A stretch of DNA of 64,000 nucleotides from Typhlomys cinereus (GCA_023101885.1 JALPQD010000215.1:1054001-1118000); one strand, 5' to 3'; numbered from the stretch's first letter, positions 42,406-53,466 are shown. Numbers and translations are program-made. Notes: generated by a model from the letters alone, not told the origin.

Positions 42406-43610
42406 CCAAGTCTTCTCTTAACTTGCTGCTAAATCTGAGGTAACCCCCCCTTGTTCTCTCCCCACCCTGCTATTTCTGGGACTCTATCAGTCCATCCACG
42501 AAGTTGAGGTTTGGCTAGTGCTTCTGTCAATACTGAAGCCTTTTGTTAATCTCACACCAGGTTGGGGTCCCCGCGGTGCTCTGATGGGGAGCCCCTGATG
42601 ACCTGCCAGCACTGAGTTCCTTTACTGGGCTCCCCACCCCCAACTCAGAGATACCCCTTCCTCTCGGGAGCAGTTCCTGGCCTTCCGATGGCAGCGGGCT
42701 CTCACGCCAGTCACCAGAGTGGACAACGGAGAACTGCAGGTCCTGTGTCCTCTTCCCCGCAGACAGAGCTCTGGGTGCCTGGCGTGGAACTTGCTAGATG
42801 CTGTCCCCCAGTCACTCCCCTCTGCAGCCTGGGCAGACAATCAAAATGTCCCACTTGTATTCAAATCCTCCTCCCCGGTTCCCCTTCCCTTGCAAACAGG
42901 GGAACTCAGCTACAGAGCAAACACCCACCATGACCCCGGCACATGGTTGTACCACTTGGGGGGAACCTTTCAAGAAGGGGCTTGCTTATGACTTAAGGAA
43001 GACACAGCTGGAGCGGAGCCCCCTGAACCCAGATAGGCCTGAGGTCCCTCAGGCGACAGACTCAGCCTCAGGGTGACAGAGTCAATATCTTCCCCTTTTA
43101 CCCAAGACCTCGTTCCTCTTTTGACCAAGAAAGTGACCCAGTAAAGGTTGTGGTCACTTTCTTCTCAGACTCCTGGGACAGGCAGTGGACATAGGCCCCA
43201 AAGCTCCCAGGGCTCCTGACGACCCCCCCCCCCCCCGCCTCAAGAAAGCTTCACCCAGGGCACCAGGCAGGCCCCATGCTGGGAGCCACGAGAGAGGGGG
43301 AGGTCAGGTGGGATCCTGAAGCTGATGCCAATGGTATAACGCACACTCGGGCACAGAGACATGGTGGCACGCCACTGTGCCCTGAGGAGGTCTTCCACAG
43401 ACCTCTACTCAGGTAACTTGCAGCAAACACGGTTCAGGATGACTCAGTTGGAGCACAGCTGATATTTCTTAGATTTTAACACAGATGGAAGGACGGGGGG
43501 TGATGGAGAGACCCAGGGAAAAGACAGTGCCTACCAAAGTGTGGGTATGGGCGAGAGAGAGGGATGATTTACCTAAGTGTTGTGACAATAGCTATAGAGG
43601 GGAGGGATTT
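42406..43610. other. Unique sequence
   Basis: A poly-C run at 43225-43238 is the only simple repeat. Several 70-90-codon frames overlap on both strands with no domain I recognise. Confidence 0.35.
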
Positions 43611-43639
43611 GGGTGGTGTCTGAGGTTATAGTTCAGTGG

Positions 43640-43850
43640 GGTTTTTTAGAGGGAGGAAAGAAGGAGGAAGAAAAGAAAAAAGAGAGAAGAGGAGAAAGGA
43701 AAGGAGGAAGAGGGAGAGAGAAAAGGGAGAAAAGGAGGGGAGGGAGGGAGGAAGGGAGGGGAGAAGAGGGAAAGAGAAAGGGAGAGGGAGAGAGAAAAAG
43801 GAAGAAAGGGAGGAAGGAGAGAGAGGGAAAGAGAAAGGGAGAGAGAATTT
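43640..43850. repeat. GA-rich purine tract
   Basis: About 210 bp of purines on the plus strand (GGGAGGAAAG and GAGAGGGAAAG units). Confidence 0.95.
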
Positions 43851-44078
43851 TAAGTTGCAGAGCGCTTCAGATAGGACTATGATCTGATAAGGTAAAACCG
43901 TGGCTCACAAAGGTTGCACAAGAGAGTCAAGATATGTCTTTTACTATAAATGGAGCTTATAGTCCAACCTGGGAGATTCCTAGGAAATTGACTTTTGTAA
44001 AGGTCCCGTTCCGTCATACAGGTTTAAGCCTTAAGCACAGTGGCTGCTCATGTAACATTCTTATTAGAAAGAACTCTA

Positions 44079-44376
44079 CGGGGCTGGAGAGTTGGCTCAG
44101 GGGTTAAGCCTCCGTCTTGCAGGCGGAAGGTCCTGAGTTCGGATCCCAGATCCCACGTATAGACGCCAGGTGGAAGCGGGGGCGGCCTGCGCTTCTGGTC
44201 CTGGTAGGGCGGAGCCTGTGAATCCTGGGGCAGAAGGAGGTGGAGGCATCCATGGTGGTTCCCGAATTCGTCCGTGGTTCTACACATACACAGACACACA
44301 CACACACACACACAGACACACGCACATGCGCACAGTTGAATAAATAATAATAAAAAAAAGATTAAAAAAAAAAAAA
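44079..44376 (+). repeat. SINE-A full-length copy
   Basis: 'ggggctggagagttggctca', 'gagttcggatcccagatccc', 'ccatggtggttcccgaattc' and 'gtccgtggttctacacatac'. Target 'agaaagaactcta' at 44066-44078 and 44377-44389. Intact pol III boxes. Confidence 0.95.
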
Positions 44377-44389
44377 AGAAAGAACTCTA

Positions 44390-44990
44390 TGTGGAAAGAA
44401 TATGGCGAAGGAAACTCACAGCAAATTTGTTCATGGTACGGCTGGCCAGACACCTCAGCCAGACGTCCCTTCCCTGGTCACCCGAATTTTCTCTGTCTTT
44501 GCACTGCCTCAGCTAGGGTCTGCCGAGTGCCAGGCAGCCTAGTCCGGGGGAGCACTGCAGAGGGAGTCCAGCTGTGGACACAGTCTCGCCCGGGGTCATT
44601 GTCCTCTTCGACTTCTGAGTTTCATTCTGAGTTTCTTCAGAGTGTCCCTCTCTGGGGTCAGGGGACAGGATATTTGAGGTCTACACAGTCTACAAGCTAT
44701 AAACAACCTCACTGCTGGAGCCATTATACATCTACCGCCTCCAGCTGTGTCCCAGGAGCCAGCAAGGATGGATGAATGAAAGAGGGAGTAAGCTAGGGAA
44801 TGCAGGCTTGGGTCTGCCACCCAGGGCAAACATTCCAAACAAAGAAGTGTTGAGAGGCCCTATGGCATGTCCGAGGCTGGGTCGGATGTGGTGTGTGTGT
44901 GTGTGTGGTGGGAGCGGGATCAAACATAAAGAAACAGGATTTTTACCCTCTAGAGTTGATGAAGCAGCAGGAGGAGACGCTTGGTCAGTA
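44390..44990. other. Unique sequence
   Basis: A 128-codon plus-strand frame has no recognisable motif. A short GT run lies at 44890-44906. No repeat called. Confidence 0.35.
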
Positions 44991-45049
44991 AAGTGCTTAC
45001 CACACAGCCTGAGGACTGAACTCAAGTTAAAAAAGAAAGAAAAAGAAAA

Positions 45050-45315
45050 GAGGGCTTAGGGGGTGAAGATGCTGTCTTACAAGCAGAAGATCCTGAGTTC
45101 AGGTCTCAAGTCCCACCTAAAAATGCCAGGTGGAAACAGCGGCTACCTGCACTTCGGGCCCTGGTGGGTGGAGCCTGGGAAATCCCAAAGAGAAGCAAGA
45201 AGGAGGTGGAAGCAATCCAGGATGATTCCCAAGTCACGCTTGGTTCTCCACAGGGACACATAGTGCCTTCTGACACTCACACATTAAATAAATAAAATAT
45301 TTTTAAAAAGAAAGA
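45050..45315 (+). repeat. SINE-B copy
   Basis: Starts with a shortened head ('gcttagggggtgaagatgct'), then 'gagcctgggaaatcccaaag', 'caatccaggatgattcccaa' and 'tctccacagggacacatagt'. A-rich tail without CA expansion. Confidence 0.88.
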
Positions 45316-45329
45316 AAGAAAAAGAAAAA

Positions 45330-45582
45330 GGACTGGAGACATGATTCAGGGGCTAAGACTCTGCCTCAAAAGCTGAAGGTCCTGGGTTCAGATCCTGAAT
45401 GCCACATAAAAAAATGCCAGGTGGCCTGCACTTCCGGCCCTGGTGGGTGGAGCCTAGGAAATTCCAAAGGGAAGCCAAAAGGAGGTAGAAGCAATCCAGG
45501 ATGATTCCCAAAGTCACCCCTGGGCCTCCACAGGGACATACTGACATGTCCCCAACACACACTAAATAAAGTTAAAAAAAAG
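45330..45582 (+). repeat. SINE-B copy, tandem neighbour
   Basis: 'ggactggagacatgattcag', 'ctgggttcagatcctgaatg', 'gcctaggaaattccaaaggg', 'tgggcctccacagggacata'. It sits 15 bp after the preceding copy's tail in the same orientation, suggesting insertion into or next to that tail. Confidence 0.9.
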
Positions 45583-45659
45583 AAGGGGAAGGTGGCATGT
45601 GCTTGTGATTCCCCGCTAGACCAGTGTCCTCAGCGAGTTCCAGGCCAGCAAAACACAAG

Positions 45660-45925
45660 GAGCAGCGAGAAGGTGACTGGGGATGAAAGCACTTGCCGGC
45701 AAGTATGAAGACCGGAGCTCAGCAACCTGGAGCTCAGGGGACTTCCGGTTCTCAGAAGGCAGAGCAGCGAAGACACCCCAGCGCAAGCGGGCAGGCAGCG
45801 CTAGCCAGATCAGAGAGCTGGAAACTCCCAGTATCAACCTTGGGACTCCACATGCATGTGCACACATGCATATACATGCATTACACACGCACACGCGCAC
45901 ACACACACACGCGCGCGCGCGAGAA
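45660..45925 (+). repeat. Diverged tRNA-headed SINE with CA/GC tail
   Basis: 'gaaggtgactggggatgaaa' and 'cttgccggcaagtatgaaga' fit a SINE-B/B4-like head. 'gggactccacatgcatgtgc' leads into alternating CA/CG DNA ending in (GC)n at 45911-45921. Confidence 0.6.
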
Positions 45926-46237
45926 GAATGGAGGGGAGCAGCCGCCGACCTCCACGGCGCAGCACACATGTGCACACACACCCGCGTACACACAGTGACG
46001 CAGGAAGCAGCATCAGTCCCACACATCACGCCATGATTCCCCTTCTACAGCAGATCTCAGCTCAAGCCACTGCTCACAGTTTGCCGTAGGGCGGCCTAGG
46101 AGCTACCCCCTCTCTCTGGTGGCCACACCCTTGAGTGACACCCTGAACGTGGGTGGGGTTTCACACGCTACTAACCACCAGAGGACACTGAAAGTCACAG
46201 CACTATGGGAAGGCGGCACATAAAATGTGACAGTTTG

Positions 46238-46461
46238 GGGCTGGGGAGACAGTGCAGTAGGTGGAGCCTTTGCAAGCACCAGGACCTGAATTCAAATCCC
46301 CAGATCCCACGCAAAAATGCTGGGCAGAAATAATGGCAGCCTGTAATACTGATCCTGGAAGGGGGAACCTGGGGAACCCCAGAGTAAAGCAATAAGGAGG
46401 TAGAGCAATCCAGGAAGATCCCCCATGGTTGGGCCTCCTGGGAACACACACGTGTCCTCTG

Positions 46462-46508
<47 letters not shown>
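46238..46508 (+). repeat. SINE-B copy
   Basis: 'ggggctggggagacagtgca', 'gacctgaattcaaatcccca', 'aacctggggaaccccagagt', 'gcaatccaggaagatccccc' and (CA)n at 46465-46505. Confidence 0.9.
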
Positions 46509-46509
<1 letters not shown>

Positions 46510-47635
46510 GCGCTCACGACACACTATATATATGAGAAACAGTTTTCTTGGGAGGAGCCCTTGCTGACTTGGAAGAACAGGCACCCCAAGGCCGAAGGAC
46601 AGGAGGAAGGCAGGTCCCTAACAGCTAGCAAGGAATTGAATTGGCCACAACCCTGTGAACTTGGAAGTGGATCCTTCCCCCTTGGGAGATGGGCGAGCCT
46701 CAAATAAGAACACAGCTCCAGCCAGCATCAGCTTACTACTGCCTGTGAGGCCCCAAAGCAGAGCCCCTGCCTGGCTATACTCACAAAACACCCCCAGACC
46801 CTCAGAAGCCGTGAGATAGCAAGTGTGCGTGTGGTCTGAAGCCAGGCAACTGCGGGAGCTGCTGGCACCCTGTGGGAAGGAAGGCGGCAGTCCCTTCCGC
46901 CGATGCCAATTTCTTCCCAGGTGAATTCCCTCGACCCATTTTCTGCTTCCTTTGGTAGAGCAGATGCAGGCACTCGGCCGTGGCTCTCCCTCTGGTAGTG
47001 CCGCCCCACCCTTTTCTACGTGGGAGCCCACTCTTCCCAGCTCTCTGCATTCTGCTGCCGGGAAGCCACCTTTACCCTAAGGCTCCTGAGCGTGACACCC
47101 AGAAGTCAGCCAACCAGAAGTCTTCATTTACCTGGAGGCCAGTGGGTAGCCCACCCTAGGCAGTGGGAGTGATCTGAGGACATTCCAGACATACCATTGC
47201 CCTGGAAGGCTTGAGTCACTGGGCAGAGACAGAACTCCTCCTCCTCACATGGAGCCCATAGAAGGAAACCGAATGGAAATATGAATGGAGGCAAAGGTCT
47301 GGCGAGGTTGCTCATCTGAGCACCTGGATCCAGCCATGACTGAAACCAGAGATCCACCCTGGACGTGGTCCTCATGTGAGCTGATCCATGCCGTCACTTC
47401 TTCAGGTCTTCCCAGCCGAGCTGCTGTCAGCTGCAAAAGAAGGAAATCCTGTGCAATGCAGTCACCTCTACCGACAGAACCCAATAGCCCAGCAGCCCGC
47501 TCCTTCCGCGCCCACGGGGACTCCTCTGGAGTCTGCTTGCTCCCCCAAACAGCATCTGCTCTCCCTGGCGCCTCCTGGTCTTTAGGGTCTTATGTGTAAG
47601 TTTTTCCTCCCCAACAAGATCCAAGCACTCCTTAG
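46510..47635. other. Unique sequence
   Basis: No repeat or exon recognised over 1.1 kb. Minus-strand frames of about 90-137 codons (46618-47050) overlap in three phases and are not supported as coding. Confidence 0.35.
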
Positions 47636-47639
47636 AGGG

Positions 47640-47862
47640 CCACAAGATGGCTTGGCGGGTGGGGAGGGGGGAAGCACTTGCGGGAAAACCTGGTGACCTG
47701 AGTTCCCTCCCCAGAGTCCACAGGTCGGAAGGAGAGAGCTGACTTCTGATGGAAGCGGAGTTCTCACTTCCGAGAACGTTGTCCTCTGACCTCCACCACG
47801 TGTGCCATGGTGTGTCCTCTCACTCTCGTTGAATAAAATATTTACTTGAAATCCTTTTGGAA
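47640..47862 (+). repeat. B2-like SINE
   Basis: 'ccacaagatggcttggcggg', 'ctggtgacctgagttccctc', 'ttgtcctctgacctccacca' and an AATAAA-bearing tail, with a short internal duplication around 47740-47770. Confidence 0.85.
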
Positions 47863-47871
47863 AGCTTCCTT

Positions 47872-48165
47872 TCCGCCAGCATGGTGGCACATGCCCGTAA
47901 CCTTAGCAATGGGAGATGGAGGCGGGAGGAAGGGTGTTCAAGGCCAGCCTGGGCTATGTAGTCAGCATGAGGCTACTGGACGATACAAGACCCTGTTTCA
48001 GAGAGTGAACACGGAGATGGAGGGAGGGAAGGAAGGAGTGGGGAAAAGAGGTGGGGGAAGGAAAGGAGGAAGGAAAGAGGAAGGGAAGGAGAGAGGGAGT
48101 GCGGGAGGGGTGGCAGGAGGGAGAAAGGAGGGGAGGGAGGATGAAAACAGAAAACAAGGACAAGA
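47872..48165 (+). repeat. B1 SINE with expanded purine tail
   Basis: 'gccagcatggtggcacatgc', 'gttcaaggccagcctgggct' and 'agaccctgtttcagagag' make a clear B1. The following GGAA-rich tract (48017-48140) is its tail. A short B1-like second end ('ggactacagagactcagtct') follows at 48185. Confidence 0.88.
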
Positions 48166-48494
48166 AGATCACAAGTTTGAAGCCAGCTGGACTACAGAGA
48201 CTCAGTCTCAAAAAACCCTAAATTAATCAATTAAATACATATTTAAGTAATTACAATAAAACTTTGGTTTTTGAATGCTGTAGAGAGGAGGGAATTCCCT
48301 GTGGAGCACAGTGGCATGCTGTGGGGGGCTCTCTCCTATGTTGCACTATTCACCCCCCCATACACACACACACAAAGCCAGCATATCATTCAGCGAGAGA
48401 ACTCGGTTACAAGAAGAACCCTCACTGCTTCATTTCACTAGCAGGAGAATGTACCAGAACAGGGGTTCCCAAACTTCAGCAAGCATCCAGTTCT

Positions 48495-48600
48495 CCTGGG
48501 CGGCTCGTTTTGCTTTGTGAAGCTAAGGATAGAACCCAGGGCTTCAGATGTGCTGGGCAAACAGCCCGTCGCAGAGCCCCATCCTCAGCCCTGAGGGGCT
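48495..48600 (-). repeat. ID-like fragment
   Basis: The complement of an ID: 'ggatagaacccagggcttca', 'gtgctgggcaaacagc' and 'gcagagccccatcctcagcc'. Confidence 0.7.
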
Positions 48601-48689
48601 TGCTCCACGCAGACTGCTATTCCTTGCCTGCCCCCCCCCCACTCCCTGGTTTAGCCACTCCCGATTTGAGTATGTCCCTCAAAAGTTCA

Positions 48690-48830
48690 TGTGCTTGGAC
48701 TGGAGAGATGGGTCCGGGGTTAAGACTTGGGAACTTATGATGCCCATGCTGGGGAGCTGGGGAGCTGAACAAATCCCAGGGCTCGCTAGCCAGGCTGTCT
48801 AGCCAATCGCTGAGCTGGAGAGGCGCTGAG
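48690..48830 (+). repeat. SINE-B-like fragment
   Basis: 'ggactggagagatgggtccg' and 'gggttaagacttgg' are the tRNA head. The downstream body is rearranged. Confidence 0.55.
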
Positions 48831-48850
48831 GAAGATTCACCGTGTCAACC

Positions 48851-49250
48851 TGTCAGAGACAGATACAGGTCATGACTTGATGGTTGAGATTCAAGCTCTG
48901 GGCACATTTGTAAAGAATCAGTTGTTGAATTAAGCCCTGAGCACGCCTGCAGGAGACTGTCTGACTGACCCGGAGCCCCAGTCCATCAGAGCAGGAGTAG
49001 TCTCTCTGGGCTGGTGAATAAGATAGAGCTGGTTGAGGAAATTGGCGTCCTTCTGTACACTTGGCCAGACATGCTGGTCTGGCAAGTGAGGCTCTCCCCT
49101 CTCCGTAGTTCTGTGGATATGGCGTGACTAGTGCCTTTGGCTCCTGATGTCAGTTTGGACTTTGTCAAGCTGGTTTAAGAACCGGAACCCTTTGTTCCCT
49201 ATAAGCCTTTTCATTGTAAGTTCATTGGCAACAATGCAGAGTAACTGCTA
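48851..49250 (+). mobile_element. Solo LTR, MaLR-type family (copy 3)
   Basis: 'tgtcagagacagatacaggt' start, 'cacttggccagacatgctgg', 'accctttgttccctataagc' and 'caatgcagagtaactgctat' near the end. More diverged than copies 2 and 4. No target duplication recognised. Confidence 0.85.
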
Positions 49251-49384
49251 TGCAACCTATGGCCCCCACATACACACACCACACATATGTCCACGCACCT
49301 AGAAACAGACGCACACACAGAACCATACTCCCAAATATGTCTACACAATGCCCACAAAGTCAATAAATATATAAGTCCACGTGC

Positions 49385-49455
49385 TGCTAGCTTAGGTTGT
49401 GTGAGGCCCTGGTTGATCCCCAGCACTGCAAATAATAATAATAATAATAATATTA
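49385..49455 (+). repeat. ID-like fragment with (AAT)n tail
   Basis: 'gctagcttaggttgtgtgag', 'ccctggttgatccccagcac' and an AAT array (49430-49452). Confidence 0.7.
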
Positions 49456-50110
49456 AAGTGCATTATGGGAGCCTTAATTCTCCAATGTACCAGTGTCGGG
49501 AGGTGGAGCCTAGCTGGAGGTGTCTGAGCCATGGGGACAGAGCCCTTGAGGCCTGGCTAATGGCTTTCAAAGCCAGCAGTTATGAAGCAAGGTTCCCCCT
49601 TCAGGTATTCCCACTCTCCCGTGCTCCCTCCCCTCTCTTCCACCTTCTGCAGCTTTCCACCGTGAAGTGATGTAGCACAGCCCTCACCACAAGACAAACA
49701 GGCGGGGCTGGAGAGGTGGCTCAGGGGTTAAGCCTCTGCCTTGCAGGCTAGAAGGTCCTAAGTTCAGATCCTAGACCCCACGTATAGATGCCAGGCGGAA
49801 GCGGGAGCGGCCTGCATTTCTGGTCCTGGTATGACGGAGCCTGTGAATCCCAGGGCAGAATAAACAAGGAGGAGGTGGAGGCGGCCCATGGTGGTTCCCG
49901 AATTCGTCTATGGTTCTACACACACACATACACACATGCACACAAAGACACAATTGAATAAATAATTTTTAAAAAAAAAAAAAAAAAAAGACAAACAGGC
50001 GCTGGTGCCACACTCTTGAATTTCCTAGTCCCCCTGATCATGAGTCAGAAGTTGCCCCAGGGACACTTGGGATGCTGTCATGGCAACAGAAAAGGATTAA
50101 GATGGGGAGT
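49456..50110 (+). mobile_element. MST/MT-like MaLR LTR, split by a SINE
   Basis: 'accagtgtcgggaggtggag', 'gaggtgtctgagccatgggg', 'ccaccttctgcagctttcca', and after the insert 'gcgctggtgccacactcttg' and 'ggcaacagaaaaggattaag' follow the MST/THE1/MT LTR order I know. The SINE-A at 49705-49987 separates the halves. This is a different LTR family from copies 1-4. Confidence 0.75.
49705..49987 (+). repeat. SINE-A full-length copy nested in LTR
   Basis: 'aagacaaacaggcg' is duplicated at 49691-49704 and 49988-50001. Intact head, 'ccatggtggttcccgaattc' and tail. Gives a second SINE-A-into-MaLR age order. Confidence 0.95.
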
Positions 50111-51040
50111 CCAAAGGCACCGGCACGGCTGAAAAGCTCTCGCTACTGCTAAAAGCTTTGTAATTGCTGATCTCTGGGTCACACTTAAGATCCAACGGGC
50201 AGACGATATGAAGATTACTGAGCCAACCCCAAAACACACTGTGGCCAGTCCAGGATCGAGTCCACCCACCTCCTCAGGGTGTGGTCACCCAGACCGCAGT
50301 GCTGGACCCCTGCATCGGCACCCAGACCTCCTCACTCAGGACTTCAGAATGGCAGAGGCTGTACTGCGCCTGCTCTCACTGGCGAGGCCATGGGAATCAG
50401 CGTGGGAAGTTCTCCCACGCACAGGAAGGGGGCAAGGGGATCATGGATTTAGCATGCGCATTTGACATGTGACAGGAAGAACAGCCTGTGCTGGGGGAAA
50501 AAGAAAAGTTATATACAAGGCTGACTGCCTCTTAAGGGGGTAGATCCAAGCAAGGCCTTGGGGCGCGGGGGGTGTGGGAGGCGTGGGGGGTGGGGGGGCG
50601 TGGGGGGCGTGGGGGGCGGCAAGCCCGGTTGACGGTCCACACTTCCTGGCCTGGTTTCCTTCTCTTGTTTCCCAGGTTTCGGCTCTTTCTCAGCTGCGGA
50701 TATTTTCTACTTGATTTCTTTTTGCAGCTCTCTGGTCCTTTCCTTTATCTCTCTCGTCTCTGCCCACCCTTCCTCCTCTCCTCCGCCTCCCGTCCCGTCC
50801 CCTGCCTCCTGTCCTCCGTCTCCCTCTCCAGGCTCCTAGGCCTGGACAAGTCTGTGTCCGCCTTGACCATTAGCAGCCGTGCAGTGTGGCTGCCTCGCAC
50901 CCGCTCCAGCCACCGCAGCCGCTCAGAGTAAAGTGGGTCGTCTCGTTGTCCAAGGACTCTGGGCTTTGCCAAGAAGGGCCCAAGAGCAGGGGAGGAGAGG
51001 ACCATTTGTACAGCTAGATCCCAGGGACAATTCCTAAGAT
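50111..51040. other. Unique sequence with G-rich minisatellite
   Basis: The G-rich array at 50560-50625 is listed separately. The right half (50640-50940) is pyrimidine-rich. No exon recognised. Confidence 0.35.
50560..50625 (+). repeat. G-rich minisatellite, G-quadruplex candidate
   Basis: Repeats of GGGGCGTG / GGGGGGCGTG with at least eight G-runs of four or more on the plus strand. Short loops of GC, GT and GTG fit quadruplex-forming rules. Confidence 0.9.
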
Positions 51041-51048
51041 GGAAGGAC

Positions 51049-51473
51049 TGTCACAGTTAGGTACAGATGTCAACTGGATGGTTGAGGGTTTGAGCTCTGG
51101 GCACATGTGTAGAGAATTAGTTGTTGAGTTAAGCCGAGAGCACACCTGCAGGAGATTGATTGTCTAGCAGATGGGGAAGGCCCAGCCCATGGTGGGTGGG
51201 ACTAGTCCCGGGCAGGTGAATAAAATGGAGAGAAGAAGAGAATGGGCCATCCTTGTGTATACTTGGGCAGACATGCTGGTCTGACAACTAAGGATCGTCT
51301 CTCTCTCAGCTGTTACGTGGACAGAGCATGGCCAGTTCCCTCGGCCCTTTGGTGAGGGTGCGTGTTCTCCTGCCAAGTGGACTAAGAACTGTTAACAGGA
51401 CAATCATAAGAGAATGAAGTCCCTCAAGCAGTTTTGTCATGATTTTATCAGCAACATGCAGACTAACTGCAGT
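51049..51473 (+). mobile_element. Solo LTR, MaLR-type family (copy 4)
   Basis: Starts 'tgtcacagttaggtacagat', ends 'gcagactaactgcagta'. The direct repeat 'aaggac' lies exactly at both edges (51043-51048 and 51474-51479), consistent with a short LTR-integration duplication. The expected terminal CA has become TA. Confidence 0.9.
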
Positions 51474-51532
51474 AAGGACACAGTAAAGGGTTAAGCTGGG
51501 GTGTGCAGCTCTCCAGACCGAAACTCGAGAGG

Positions 51533-51961
51533 TGTTGCAGCCCGCCTGCATGGTTGCTGATAAACGACCATCACACAGCGTAAGGCAACAAGGGGTTTAT
51601 TCCCTTACAACAGTCTGGTTATAGTTCTCAGTCCAGCTTGACGGGAGAGCATGCACCAACACCAGGGCCGAGGAACTGGCCACCTCCTCACATAATGGCT
51701 GAGAGAGGGACAAACCTTATTTGCCAGACCAGCATGTCCGGCCAAGTGAACAGAAGGATGCCGACTTCCTTAACCAACTCTCAGTGCTTTATTCATCTGT
51801 TCAGGGCCCAGTCCCACCCACCATAGGCTGGGTCTTCCCCATCAGCTAGACAATCTCCTGCAGATTTGCCCTGGATCCAACTCAATCACTAATTCTCTTA
51901 CAAATGTGCCCAGAGCTCAAACCCTCAACAGTCAAGTTGACACCTGTGCTTAACTATGACA
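51533..51961 (-). repeat. 3' LTR of the MaLR element
   Basis: Minus orientation, 429 bp. On the minus strand it begins TGTCATAGTTAAG and ends CTGCAACA. The poly-A signal AATAAA appears on that strand near 51600, as the complement of 'gtttattccc'. Confidence 0.92.
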
Positions 51962-51972
51962 CTCCTCCCCTT
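51962..51972 (-). other. Polypurine tract
   Basis: On the minus strand AAGGGGAGGAG lies immediately before the 3' LTR, the position required for plus-strand priming in LTR retrotransposons. Confidence 0.85.
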
Positions 51973-53018
51973 GTCAACTTGACACAAAAACAATAGCACT
52001 TTTAAACTGTAACCTTTCCTTGTCCCCACAGATGTTATCTTTAAAGTATAAATACATTAAAATATTCTCATTAAAATTTCAATTATTAAAATGTTGGAAC
52101 TAAAAGTCTTTCTTTAAATATGCCAAATAAAATCTTTAAATATTCCAAACAGAATCATTTTAACAATGAGAAAACATCAAGTTAAGACCAAAGCCCATTG
52201 TACTTCAATGTCCATCTTCTGCTGCTCATCACGTAATCACAGTGGCTCAAAGATTTCAGGAATTCCCAGTCCCCGTTTGCAGCTCGAAGTTGTAGAAGCA
52301 GAGTTCCTCTGAACCAGGCTGAGTCTCCACTCACAGCCATCCTCAGCATACATCCCATGGTTCTGGCATCTCCAACCGCACTCTGGGTTCCTCAGCAGCT
52401 ATAAGCTTCACCTTCTCTTGCAGGAGTCTATGCTTACCACTTGGTGCCAAGCTTTTGCTGCTCTCATGAACCCTGTAATCACACACCAAAACCAGTACCA
52501 CCTGGGTGACACTGCCAGATTCCAAAGTGAGTTTGAAACGTAGCTTAGTCCACATGAGCCACAGCTGTACCAAGTTTTATGGGCTGATGCTGGAAAAGCC
52601 TCTTTTAGGCAGCCAAACATCCAAAGGGCAAGAAATGGCTTTAACTTGGGCTTTCGGCTTTTGAAGGAATTTGAGTTTTCAAACCATGAACTTGCCATAC
52701 AGTGGTTTTCATGTCTTCCACCGTCCCAGTGCAAGTCACTAGGTTTTCCTTCATTGATATTTCTCCAACAGCCTTCAAGGCTGCCAACACAGCTCTCCTC
52801 TGTCAAGCAAACTAGTCCATCATCTTTAAATTCAGCTTTACCAAAGTCCTTGTTCCCCTCATCACAAATTGGGCCAAATATCTCAGCAACTGGCCCACTA
52901 AACTGTGAAGAATGGTATTTGTAAATCCACAAAGTGAAAATTCTCAAGCATTTCCAACTTTGTCCAGCGAAACTGTTCAAAAGCCACAATATCCACATAG
53001 TTAGATTTATCAGCAACA

Positions 53019-53035
53019 CCCCACTTCTGGTACCA
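53019..53035 (-). other. Primer-binding site, tRNA-Leu type
   Basis: On the minus strand TGGTACCAGAAGTGGGG lies five bases inside the 5' LTR. From memory it differs by one base from the complement of the tRNA-Leu(UAA) 3' end. ERVL/MaLR elements commonly use tRNA-Leu. Confidence 0.8.
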
Positions 53036-53040
53036 AATTC

Positions 53041-53466
53041 TGTTGCAGTTTGCCTGCATGGTTGCTGATAAATGACCATCAAATAGCTTAAGGGAACAAG
53101 GGATTTATTTCCCTATGACAGTCTGGTTACAGTTCTCAGTCCAGCTTGAAGGGAGAGCACACACCAACACCAGGGCCGAGGGAACTGGCCACACCATCAC
53201 CACGCTAACAGCTGAGAGAGGGACGATTCTTACTTGCCAGACCAGCATGTCTGGCCAAATGAACAGAAGGATGCCGACTTTCTCAATCAGCTCTCTGTGA
53301 TTTATTCCAGGGTCTAATCCCACTCACCATAGGCTGGGCCTTCCCCATCAGCTAGACAATCTCCTGCAGGTTTGCTCTGGGCCTAACTCAACTACTAATT
53401 CTCTACAAATGTGCCCAGAGCTCAAACCCTCAGCAGTCAAGTTGACACCTGTGCCTAACTATGACA
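53041..53466 (-). repeat. 5' LTR of the MaLR element
   Basis: Minus orientation, 426 bp. On the minus strand it begins TGTCATAGTTAGG and ends CTGCAACA. Contains 'gccagaccagcatgtctggc', a small palindrome conserved in most copies of the family, and the AATAAA complement near 53103-53110. Confidence 0.93.

Larger units (their letters stand above)
51533..53466 (-). mobile_element. Structurally complete MaLR (ERVL-type) element
   Basis: Two direct LTRs (51533-51961 and 53041-53466) flank a 1079-bp internal region. The element runs TG...CA and is bounded by a perfect 5-bp target duplication 'agagg' (51528-51532 and 53467-53471), the length typical of ERVL-class integration. A primer-binding site and a polypurine tract sit next to the LTRs in the right places. 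The internal part is non-coding as in other MaLRs; the longest frame (224 codons, minus strand) shows no retroviral domain I recognise. The two LTRs differ at very roughly 12% of positions by eye, so the insertion is old. Mobilisation of MaLRs depends on proteins from ERVL relatives (established knowledge). Confidence 0.93.

Noticed and set aside
52408..53082. 224-codon minus-strand frame
   Set aside because: It lies inside the MaLR element and crosses from the LTR into its non-coding internal region. No retroviral protein motif is visible.
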